From Marinobacter sp. (GTDB taxonomy: Bacteria > Pseudomonadota > Gammaproteobacteria > Pseudomonadales > Oleiphilaceae): 36,405 nt of DNA. Within the stretch, counting starts at the first letter, position 1; every line of letters begins with the position of its first letter. The stretch spans positions 1 through 36,405 of the forward strand of contig JAGPVT010000144.1 of the NCBI GenBank assembly GCA_018066865.1. Reading direction: 5' to 3'. The position numbers and the translations under genes were made by a program. Under the pieces are notes generated by a model. It did no database searches. It was not told where the DNA came from and worked only from the letters and a program-made list of their open reading frames with translations. Of the stretch, positions 18,526 through 25,355 are shown piece by piece.

Positions 18526-18577
18526 ATTAAAATCGAATTCGTATTTATTAAGACCAATGCTCAGGTCGGAGGCAAGT

Positions 18578-18814
18578 ATGTCCAGAGTTTGTCAGGTAAC
18601 CGGTAAGCGTCCGGTTTCCGGTAACAATGTTTCTCACGCGATGAACCACACCCGTCGTCGTTTTCTGCCTAACCTGCAAAGCAAGCGCTTTTGGGTTGAG
18701 TCTGAAAAGCGTTTCGTAAGGCTTCGCACGTCTACCAAAGGCATGCGCATCATCGATAAAAATGGTATTGACGCTGTACTGGCCGATCTTCGTGCCCGCG
18801 GCGAGAAAGTATAA
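18578..18814 (+). CDS. rpmB: Large ribosomal subunit protein bL28
   Basis: 78 residues, the usual bL28 length, starting [12 protein letters not shown] and containing the conserved [18 protein letters not shown] region (21-38). The protein is a component of the 50S subunit. The ATG at 18578 has GGAGG at 18568-18572. An in-frame ATG at 18557 is rejected because the family begins at MSRVC. rpmG follows after 11 bases, so the two are one transcript. Confidence 0.98.
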   Translation: MSRVCQVTGKRPVSGNNVSHAMNHTRRRFLPNLQSKRFWVESEKRFVRLRTSTKGMRIIDKNGIDAVLADLRARGEKV

Positions 18815-18825
18815 GGAGCCGCATC

Positions 18826-18981
18826 ATGCGCGAAAAAATCAAGCTGGTATCTTCAGCAGGCACGGGTCACTTCTACACGACCATGAAAAACAAGCGTAAC
18901 ACTCCGGAAAAAATCGAGATCAAAAAGTATGATCCGGTTGTCCGTAAGCACGTTGCGTACAAGGAAACCAAGATCAAGTAA
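18826..18981 (+). CDS. rpmG: Large ribosomal subunit protein bL33 (zinc-free form)
   Basis: 51 residues, beginning [19 protein letters not shown] and ending YKETKIK. There are no cysteines, so this is the form without the zinc-binding CxxC pairs. It is part of the 50S subunit near the E site. AAGGAG lies about seven bases upstream of the ATG. It is the second gene of the rpmB-rpmG operon and is followed by a strong terminator. Confidence 0.98.
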   Translation: MREKIKLVSSAGTGHFYTTMKNKRNTPEKIEIKKYDPVVRKHVAYKETKIK

Positions 18982-18990
18982 TTGATCTGG

Positions 18991-19036
18991 TGCCCATAAA
19001 AAAACCCGACCAGCGAGTCGGGTTTTTTTATGGGCA
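18991..19036. terminator. Strong bidirectional terminator between rpmG and the EEP-family gene
   Basis: Two perfectly complementary 20-base arms (18991-19010 and 19017-19036) with a six-base loop. The core is ACCCGAC/GTCGGGT flanked by runs of seven A and seven T, so it should stop transcription from both the plus strand (rpmG) and the minus strand (EEP gene). The complementarity extends past the A/T runs, which is unusually long. Confidence 0.93.
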
Positions 19037-19046
19037 GAAAAGAATG

Positions 19047-19907
19047 TCACGGCGTTACAGGCACCGTAACATCCAGCGCGATGGGCAGGTGATCCGACAT
19101 TGGATAACTGACAACTCCGGAGCTATGCACCTGAAGGCTCGGACTAACCAGAATGTGGTCCAACGCTTTCTCCGGACGCCAGCTGGGGAAGCTGTGGGCA
19201 TCTGCAGGTAACGGGATCAAATCGGTTTGCTTCAGCGGGGTGTTGGTCAGTAGTTGTTCCGCGTGAGCATTCATGTCGCCCATCAACACCACATGGCGGT
19301 AATCGTTGATCAGATCACTAACAAAGCCAAGTTGGCGCTGCTGGGCGGACTTGCTTAATGACAGGTGCATCATGACCAGCACCAACGGGTCTTCCGGGTT
19401 GCCGTATTTGGCCACAATCACACCCCGGCCGGGAATCAGCCCCGGCAAGCGGTGCTCTTTTACTTCCAGCGGCCTGAACCGACTCAGCAAACCGTTGCTG
19501 TGCTGGGCAAACTGCCCCAGATTGCGATTGAGCTGCTGATACCAATACGGAATTCCAGCGGCCTCGGCCAGATACTGCACCTGATTGACGTGCCCGCTGC
19601 GCAAACTGCCGCCATCACACTCTTGCAGCGCCACTACATCGTAGTTGCTGAGCAGGGTGGCAATCCGGTCCAGGTTTTCAAACCGGCTGCGATGGGGCAA
19701 TACGTGCTGCCAGCTACGGGTCAGGTAATGCCGGTAAGCCGAAGTGCAGATGCCCACCTGAATGTTGAACGTCAGCAAACGGATGCGACCGGCGGCTGAA
19801 AAATCCGGAACATGATCCAGACCCGATGAGCTGCCACGGGCACCATCCGCAGCCTTCTGGCTTTCATTCCATTGACGTCGCAAACGCTTATACATGGCCA
19901 CCCACAT
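19047..19907 (-). CDS. Endonuclease/exonuclease/phosphatase (EEP) family protein
   Basis: 286 residues of the DNase I/exonuclease III-like metal-dependent phosphodiesterase fold. Catalytic positions are visible: TFNIQ (Asn48), LQECD (Glu96), MMHLSLS (His181), GDMNAH (Asp211, Asn213), LDHI (Asp250) and SDHLP (Asp272, His273). The substrate is unknown; family members act on nucleic acids, phospholipids or inositol phosphates. There is no clear signal peptide. It lies 41 bases below dsbA, probably in the same transcript, and P. aeruginosa has the same pair. The first ATG was taken, but a second one four codons later is possible since neither has a strong ribosome binding site. Confidence 0.88.
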   Translation of the reverse strand: MWVAMYKRLRRQWNESQKAADGARGSSSGLDHVPDFSAAGRIRLLTFNIQVGICTSAYRHYLTRSWQHVLPHRSRFENLDRIATLLSNYDVVALQECDGGSLRSGHVNQVQYLAEAAGIPYWYQQLNRNLGQFAQHSNGLLSRFRPLEVKEHRLPGLIPGRGVIVAKYGNPEDPLVLVMMHLSLSKSAQQRQLGFVSDLINDYRHVVLMGDMNAHAEQLLTNTPLKQTDLIPLPADAHSFPSWRPEKALDHILVSPSLQVHSSGVVSYPMSDHLPIALDVTVPVTP

Positions 19908-19948
19908 CCATCGGAATAACGCTTAGCCCACCCACTGCACGCCTGCAA

Positions 19949-20587
19949 TTATTCGCCTGCGGTGTTGTGCTCCCGGGCAACCAGATAATCTACAACCTCC
20001 AGCACCCTCTCAAGGCTACCCGCCATGGAGGCGCTGACTGTGTACTTGCCATTTACAAGCATAGTCGGTGTACCGGTGACGCGCGCACCCCGAATTTTTG
20101 CCTGCGCCTGCTGCAGGCGGGCATTCACGCCAAAGCTGTTGTAGCTATCAAGAAACTCTTCGCGATCCACACCATAGCCGGCCACAAATTCCGCCAGGGA
20201 CTCGCCATCATTTAACGGCCGGCGCTCACCTGCCAGGGCATCAAACAGAGCATCGTGCAGTTTATCCAGAGCATTGATGGCCTCAAGCGCATAGAAGGCC
20301 CGGGCGTGCGGCTCCCAAGAGCGACCCAGAGCCGCGGGAAGTCTCACATAGTCTACGTAGTCCGGAGCTTTTGCTTCCCAGCTTTCAGCCAATGGTTTGA
20401 AGTTATAGCAATGCGGGCATCCGTACCAGAACACCTCCACCACCTCAACGCGTGAGCCGCTGTCTGTGCGTACCGGGGTGTCCAGTTTCTTGTAATGCGT
20501 ACCTTCCTTCCAGTCGGCCGCATTGGCCTGGCCGAATACGGCAAGGACTGACAACAGCAGGACGACCGTTCTGAGCGCTCGAAACAT
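19949..20587 (-). CDS. dsbA: Thiol:disulfide interchange protein DsbA
   Basis: Periplasmic oxidase that introduces disulfide bonds into exported proteins and is re-oxidised by DsbB. 212 residues with a signal peptide cleaved after about residue 23 (ANA|AD). The thioredoxin-fold active site is CPHC at 57-60 within FWYGCPHCYNF, and the cis-proline is Pro174 in VTGTPTM. The length and the CPHC motif are typical of DsbA. It has its own upstream region after the cytochrome c4 terminator and is followed by the EEP gene. Confidence 0.97.
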   Translation of the reverse strand: MFRALRTVVLLLSVLAVFGQANAADWKEGTHYKKLDTPVRTDSGSRVEVVEVFWYGCPHCYNFKPLAESWEAKAPDYVDYVRLPAALGRSWEPHARAFYALEAINALDKLHDALFDALAGERRPLNDGESLAEFVAGYGVDREEFLDSYNSFGVNARLQQAQAKIRGARVTGTPTMLVNGKYTVSASMAGSLERVLEVVDYLVAREHNTAGE

Positions 20588-20683
20588 GAAATATCTCCAG
20601 GTTTTTGGATGTCGTTATAAGGGAATTATGACCCGCCGAACCTGAAAAGTTCCATCGTTCATGGATTACAGGTTCGAAAGACA

Positions 20684-20710
20684 AAAAACCCCGCGCAAGG
20701 CGGGGTTTTT
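20684..20710 (-). terminator. Intrinsic terminator of the cytochrome c4 gene
   Basis: An 11-base perfect stem (AAAAACCCCGC with its complement) and a five-base loop. T runs border it on both strands. It lies 20 bases past the cytochrome c4 stop and separates that gene from dsbA on the same strand. Confidence 0.88.
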
Positions 20711-20729
20711 CAGGCACCGAACGATTGAA

Positions 20730-21338
20730 TCAGTTCAGGCCGGAAATGTAACTGGCGACAGCTTCAATCTCTGCATCCGTCAGTCTGGACGCAACGTCCA
20801 TCATGATGGCAGCGTTGGCGCCGTTCGCCCGGGTACCGTCACGGTAGGCATTCAGCTGTTTGGCCAGATACTCCGCATTCTGACCGCCAAGATGCGGATA
20901 CCCGGCGGGTTCATTGCCTTTACCCTGCGGGTTATGACAGCCGGCACAGGCCGGAACGCCGGAGGCCATATTACCGCCCCGGTATACAGCAGCTCCTTTT
21001 TTTACCAGTTCCGGATCCGCCTGGTTGACGCCTATATCCTGCTTTGCAAAATACGCCGCCAGATCTTCAAGATCCTGCTTGGATTTACCATCAAGCTGCC
21101 CGGTCATCTCCGGAACAGCTCGGGCATTTTCCTGAATGGCCACCAACTGGTCATACAGATACCTCTCACCCAGCCCGGATATTTTGGGATAGACGCCCAT
21201 AATCGGCTTCGCTCCACCTTGGCCATGACACGCCTGACAGGCCGCTGCACTCTGCTTGCCCGCTTCAGGATCCCCTGCTCCGTGCGCCATGGCTGTAAGA
21301 CCAACGCCGAAAACAAACCCTGCGATCAGTTTCTTCAT
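20730..21338 (-). CDS. Cytochrome c4, periplasmic diheme electron carrier
   Basis: 202 residues from the ATG at 21338, with GGAG about eight bases upstream. A signal peptide of about 20 residues ends near AHGAG. Two heme c sites are present, CQACH (34-38) and CAGCH (131-135), spaced as expected for two homologous single-heme domains. Methionines such as those in EMTG (77) and IMMDV are candidate distal ligands. In the family it passes electrons toward terminal oxidases, often cbb3. It is divergent from engB, and the cytochrome c4-dsbA-engB neighbourhood is shared with Pseudomonas. Confidence 0.94.
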   Translation of the reverse strand: MKKLIAGFVFGVGLTAMAHGAGDPEAGKQSAAACQACHGQGGAKPIMGVYPKISGLGERYLYDQLVAIQENARAVPEMTGQLDGKSKQDLEDLAAYFAKQDIGVNQADPELVKKGAAVYRGGNMASGVPACAGCHNPQGKGNEPAGYPHLGGQNAEYLAKQLNAYRDGTRANGANAAIMMDVASRLTDAEIEAVASYISGLN

Positions 21339-21510
21339 GCTCGCTCCGCTTCTCTCATCTCGAAAAATTCTTTGTTTGCAGCCGGCAGACGCTGACCAGC
21401 CAGGCTCAAGACCGGGACTGACAGCGGTTACGCCAAGCGTACCGCCAGGAATTGGTGTAGCATTATACATTAATCCCTGATAACTGAAATCCAAAGGAAA
21501 GCCAACCGCT

Positions 21511-22146
21511 GTGGACTCTGATCTGACTCAAAAAAGTATCTCTTTTAACAGCGCCCGCTTCCTGGTCAGCGCGCCCCGACTGGAAGACTGCCCGCCCGAC
21601 ACCGGCGCTGAAGTCGCCTTTGCCGGGCGCTCGAACGCGGGAAAGTCCAGCGCCATGAACGCAATTACCGCAAACGGCAAGCTGGCCCGCACCAGTAAAA
21701 CTCCAGGGCGCACACGCCTGATTAACTTTTTCTCCCTGAACCGCGAGCATGCCCGGTTGGTGGATCTGCCCGGATATGGCTACGCGAAAGTATCCCGGGA
21801 CATGAAAGACGACTGGCAAAAACACCTTGGACACTACCTGAACGACCGCCGATGTCTGCGCGGCCTTGTCCTGGTTATGGACATCCGCCATCCACTTACC
21901 GACTTTGACCAAATGATGGTCGAATGGTGCGAGCATAACAAGCTGCCACTGATGATTTTGGCAACCAAAGCCGACAAACTTAAATTCGGGCAGGCAAAAA
22001 CCAGCATGATGGACATCACCCGAAAGCTTGAGGCATTCACCTGTGTGGAACACCTGATCATGTTTTCGTCCACCTCAAAACTCGGCGTTGATGAGTGCCG
22101 GGCAGCGCTGATTAATTGGCTGGAAGATGGAAAAGCGCGGGAATAA
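21511..22146 (+). CDS. engB: Ribosome biogenesis GTP-binding protein YsxC/EngB
   Basis: GTPase needed for assembly of the 50S subunit. 211 residues with P-loop GRSNAGKSS (39-47), switch region TPGRT (64-68), G3 motif DLPGYG (85-90) and G4 motif TKADK (152-156). The start is GTG at 21511, with AAAGGAAA about 11 bases upstream. No ATG near this position fits the family N-terminus. Divergent from cytochrome c4. Confidence 0.96.
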   Translation: MDSDLTQKSISFNSARFLVSAPRLEDCPPDTGAEVAFAGRSNAGKSSAMNAITANGKLARTSKTPGRTRLINFFSLNREHARLVDLPGYGYAKVSRDMKDDWQKHLGHYLNDRRCLRGLVLVMDIRHPLTDFDQMMVEWCEHNKLPLMILATKADKLKFGQAKTSMMDITRKLEAFTCVEHLIMFSSTSKLGVDECRAALINWLEDGKARE

Positions 22147-22151
22147 CACAG

Positions 22152-22181
22152 AAAAAACCGGCCTGTGAAAAACAGACCGGT
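22152..22181 (-). terminator. Intrinsic terminator of the laoR-like TetR gene
   Basis: Read on the minus strand: ACCGGTCTGT, five-base loop, ACAGGCCGGT with one mismatch, then a run of six T. It points away from the TetR gene and abuts the end of engB. Confidence 0.7.
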
Positions 22182-22339
22182 AAAGCGTCAGGGGTTGCGA
22201 CGTGTTAAAACCTGAAAACACGCTCAGGAGGCGCCAGAGATGTCCGGATTTCCAGCACCTGTTATTGTGACAAACTCGTTTGCCAAAGGTTCCGAAAAAG
22301 CCTGATCTGCACATTTTCTGCTCGAAAAAAGTAGCACGC

Positions 22340-23020
22340 TCAGTTTACGGAGGCCTCTCGCGTCTCTTCCTGATCCGGCATTGTGGGCCGGTACTGTTCC
22401 CGCAGCGCCATTACCTGTTTACGGTAAGCTGGTGTCAGGTATGGAATCTCAAGCGTCAGCACCTGATAGATACCCTGTTTCAGCTCATGAAGGCTCAGGT
22501 TGGCGGAGGCTTTAGCCGCATGGGCTGTCTTCAGATATGCCATCCAGTTAGTAATCACAAGCCAAACATTCAGAGACATGGCCCCCCTCAGCGATTCGGG
22601 CTGCGGCTCGATGATGCCGGAATCTGCCAGCTTCTCGAATATTCGGCTTATGGCCGCGAGGCACCGGTTGGTGAACTCCCGATAGTCACTGCGCAGGCGC
22701 GTGTCTCTGTCCAGCAGGTATTCCAGATCCCTGTGGAAAAACCGGTAGCTCCAGAGCCCATCAAATACCGACTCCAGGTAGAACGTCATGTCGTCCAGCG
22801 TCATCGGACGGTCTTCCGGGATATCCAGATAGAAATCCACCAGCTTTTCGTATTCCTGGAATATCTCGTAAATGATGTCCGACTTGTTACGGAAGTGGTA
22901 ATAGAGATTGCCCGGCGAAATCGCCAGATACGCAGCGATATGATTTGTTGTGACGTTCCGTTCGCCCAGCTCGTTAAACAACTCCAGGCTGGACAGCAGT
23001 ATCTTGTCTCTGGTTTTCAT
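22340..23020 (-). CDS. laoR: TetR-family transcriptional regulator (LaoR-like)
   Basis: 226 residues from the ATG at 23020. The helix-turn-helix is at about 24-45 (TTNHIAAYLAISPGNLYYHF) and the rest is a TetR C-terminal ligand domain. An in-frame GTG at 23053 would add 11 residues and has a weak AGG upstream. I prefer MKTRDKIL because TetR proteins of this type begin so. The gene is divergent from the aldehyde dehydrogenase. In P. aeruginosa the equivalent regulator controls the lao long-chain alcohol oxidation genes. A 16-bp palindrome in the shared promoter is its probable operator. The symbol is inferred from gene order. Confidence 0.85.
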   Translation of the reverse strand: MKTRDKILLSSLELFNELGERNVTTNHIAAYLAISPGNLYYHFRNKSDIIYEIFQEYEKLVDFYLDIPEDRPMTLDDMTFYLESVFDGLWSYRFFHRDLEYLLDRDTRLRSDYREFTNRCLAAISRIFEKLADSGIIEPQPESLRGAMSLNVWLVITNWMAYLKTAHAAKASANLSLHELKQGIYQVLTLEIPYLTPAYRKQVMALREQYRPTMPDQEETREASVN

Positions 23021-23082
23021 AAGCTCATCGGCATTCGTTGTTTTACAGCTCACAGATGGCCTGAATCGCCATTGGGCTCCGC

Positions 23083-23111
23083 TTGACTCCCTAGAGTATA
23101 TACTCTAATAA
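23083..23111 (+). promoter_or_regulatory. Candidate promoter of the lao operon
   Basis: TTGACT, 17 bases, then TAATAA. It overlaps the palindrome at 23092-23107, an arrangement suited to repression by the divergent TetR protein. The -10 is weak. Confidence 0.4.
23092..23107. promoter_or_regulatory. Palindromic operator candidate for the LaoR-like regulator
   Basis: TAGAGTATATACTCTA is a perfect 16-base palindrome in the divergent laoR-laoC region. A further ATACTC half-site lies at 23111-23116. Its size and symmetry suit a TetR dimer. Confidence 0.6.
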
Positions 23112-23205
23112 TACTCCCAAGTGCAAATTGAGCGTTTTTTCGCCATCACACGCCTACACAAAACAACAGGCCGCCGCAAAACGACGGCGCCGAAAGGGGG
23201 ACATC

Positions 23206-24651
23206 ATGGGTGCCAGCGTTGTTCAGCTCACTGAGAGCAAAGACCATATTCAACATACCCACCGGGTGTTCGAAGTTCAGAAAAAAGCGTTTCACGATAA
23301 TCCCATACCGTCGCTGACCGAGCGCCAGGAAAACCTGAAGCGCCTCAAGCAGGCCCTGCTGACTTATCAGGACCGCCTTCTTGATGCTGTTGACCGGGAT
23401 TTTTCATGCCGCTCGCGGGACGAGTCTCTGATTGCCGAAATGATGCCGTCCATCCAGGGGATCAACTACACCCTGAAAAACCTTGAAGGCTGGATGAAAC
23501 CTTCGCGCCGTCACGTATCCATATTGTTCCAGCCCGCCAGCAACAGGGTCTGCTACCAGCCGAAAGGTGTTGTGGGCATTATTGTGCCGTGGAACTACCC
23601 GCTATACCTCGCAGTCGGGCCACTGATTGCCTCGCTTTCAGCAGGCAATCGCACGATGATCAAGATGTCCGAATTCACGCCTCACACCTCAGCGCTGTTC
23701 AAAGAGCTTATCGAGGCGACCTTCCCGGAAGATCTGGTGGCGGTCATCAATGGCGAAGCCGATGTTGCCGCCGATTTTTCCGCCCGACCGTTCGATCACA
23801 TGCTGTTTACCGGCTCCACGTCCGTCGGCAAGCTGGTGATGCGCGCCGCATCCGAAAATCTGACACCGGTTACTCTGGAGCTCGGTGGCAAATCACCTGC
23901 CATTGTTTCCCCGGATGTACCTTTGGAAGATGCTGCTCAGCGCATCGCCTTCGGGAAGGCATTCAACGCCGGTCAGACCTGTGTAGCGCCAGACTACGTG
24001 CTCTGTCCTGCTGACCGCACGCAGGCGTTTGTTGACCAGTTCCGCACCCGGTTCTCGGAAATGTACCCATCGTTACGCGACAACGACGACTACACAGCCA
24101 TCATTAATGAGCGTCAGTACAAGCGCCTGCAAGGCTATCTGGAGGATGCAAGAGCCAAGGGTGCCGAGCTGATCGAGATGAACCCGGCGCAGGAAAACAT
24201 GGGCGACGGCACTTACAAGATCCCGGTGACTCTGGTGCTGAAAACCACCCCGGACATGAAACTCATGCAGGAAGAGATTTTCGGGCCGATTCTCCCGGTC
24301 GTGAGCTATGGCAATCTCGATGAGGCAATTCAATACATCAATGATAGACCGCGCCCGCTGGCTCTTTACTTTTTCGGCTACGACCGCAGCCAGCAGCATC
24401 AGGTCATCGACAACACGCTCTCAGGGGGCACGTGCATTAACGATTCACTGATGCACGTTGCCCAGGACGACCTGCCTTTCGGTGGTGTGGGTGATTCCGG
24501 CATGGGCCACTACCATGGCAAGGAAGGCTTCCTGACCTTCTCGCACCAGCGCGCCATTTTTTCCAAACAAAAATTCAACAGTGGAAAGTTTGTTTATCCT
24601 CCTTACGGAACATCCTTCCACAAAATGGTTTACAAATTCTTTATCCGTTGA
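23206..24651 (+). CDS. laoC: Aldehyde dehydrogenase (LaoC-like, annotated coniferyl aldehyde dehydrogenase in relatives)
   Basis: 481 residues from the ATG at 23206, which follows AAAGGGGG. The longer frame begins with a TTG lacking support. It oxidises an aldehyde to the acid with NAD(P). Key residues are VPWNYP (Asn130), LELGGKSP (catalytic Glu225) and AGQTC (nucleophile Cys259). The sequence belongs to the group often labelled coniferyl aldehyde dehydrogenase, but position with the GMC oxidoreductase and Tat subunit points to fatty aldehydes from long-chain alcohols. The C-terminal FHKMVYKFFIR segment is basic and aromatic and may aid membrane contact. First gene of a three-gene operon; laoB follows after 11 bases. 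Confidence 0.92.
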   Translation: MGASVVQLTESKDHIQHTHRVFEVQKKAFHDNPIPSLTERQENLKRLKQALLTYQDRLLDAVDRDFSCRSRDESLIAEMMPSIQGINYTLKNLEGWMKPSRRHVSILFQPASNRVCYQPKGVVGIIVPWNYPLYLAVGPLIASLSAGNRTMIKMSEFTPHTSALFKELIEATFPEDLVAVINGEADVAADFSARPFDHMLFTGSTSVGKLVMRAASENLTPVTLELGGKSPAIVSPDVPLEDAAQRIAFGKAFNAGQTCVAPDYVLCPADRTQAFVDQFRTRFSEMYPSLRDNDDYTAIINERQYKRLQGYLEDARAKGAELIEMNPAQENMGDGTYKIPVTLVLKTTPDMKLMQEEIFGPILPVVSYGNLDEAIQYINDRPRPLALYFFGYDRSQQHQVIDNTLSGGTCINDSLMHVAQDDLPFGGVGDSGMGHYHGKEGFLTFSHQRAIFSKQKFNSGKFVYPPYGTSFHKMVYKFFIR

Positions 24652-24662
24652 GCGGACGAATT

Positions 24663-25298
24663 ATGACGGACGATCTCATTTCAATCGAAGGGCAGGATTC
24701 CGTGTCTCTGAACCGGCGCAGCTTTCTGCGCACCGGGCTGGGTGGCGCCTTGTTTCTGGGCACTGTCAGTGTAACTGCCGGCCTGAGTGGCTGTGCGACA
24801 GCGCCTGCCAGCCGGCTTGGCGCCGTTGCAACACGGATGGACGCTCGCTACCAGTTCCGCTTTCTGACAACGGAAGATGTAGACCTGTTTGAAGCCCTGC
24901 TCCCGGCAATCCTGGGCTCCGCGCTTCCGGAGCAACCCAACGCCAGGCGCATGATGATTGCCGGTACGGTCGAACGCATTGACGCCGGCATTTACAAATT
25001 CGGGCCAGCCAACCAGAAAGAACTCCGGCAACTGTTCGATCTGCTCAACTTCGGTCCTACCCGGGTGACGATCGCACGAGTCTGGCCATCCTGGCGCAAC
25101 GCCTCCACAGCGCAGGCCGATGCGTTTCTGGAACGCTGGCGCTCGAGCAGCATCGGGTTATTCAATAACGGCTATATGGCGCTCACCAAAATCAGCAACG
25201 TGGCGTTTTACGGCTACCAGGAGAACTGGCATCTTTCCGGTTATCCCGGGCCGCCTGAGTGGGCTGTACAAGCCCTTCCACAATTCCGCAACGCCTGA
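24663..25298 (+). CDS. laoB: Tat-exported small subunit (LaoB-like, gluconate 2-dehydrogenase subunit 3 type)
   Basis: 211 residues from the ATG at 24663. The N-terminus has a twin-arginine motif RRSFLR (18-23), a hydrophobic stretch, and then LSGC with Cys44. It may therefore be a Tat substrate and a lipoprotein at once. The remainder resembles the small subunit of GMC-type membrane dehydrogenases, known for gluconate 2-dehydrogenase. Its partner should be the GMC oxidoreductase encoded 57 bases downstream, which has no signal peptide of its own and may be carried by this subunit. The ribosome binding site is weak. The role in long-chain alcohol oxidation is inferred from the P. aeruginosa lao order. 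Confidence 0.82.
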   Translation: MTDDLISIEGQDSVSLNRRSFLRTGLGGALFLGTVSVTAGLSGCATAPASRLGAVATRMDARYQFRFLTTEDVDLFEALLPAILGSALPEQPNARRMMIAGTVERIDAGIYKFGPANQKELRQLFDLLNFGPTRVTIARVWPSWRNASTAQADAFLERWRSSSIGLFNNGYMALTKISNVAFYGYQENWHLSGYPGPPEWAVQALPQFRNA

Positions 25299-25355
25299 CT
25301 TTCAGGCTGCGGCTTTAGCTTGCTGTATTTGGTCTAATTTAGGAAGCCACCAACC

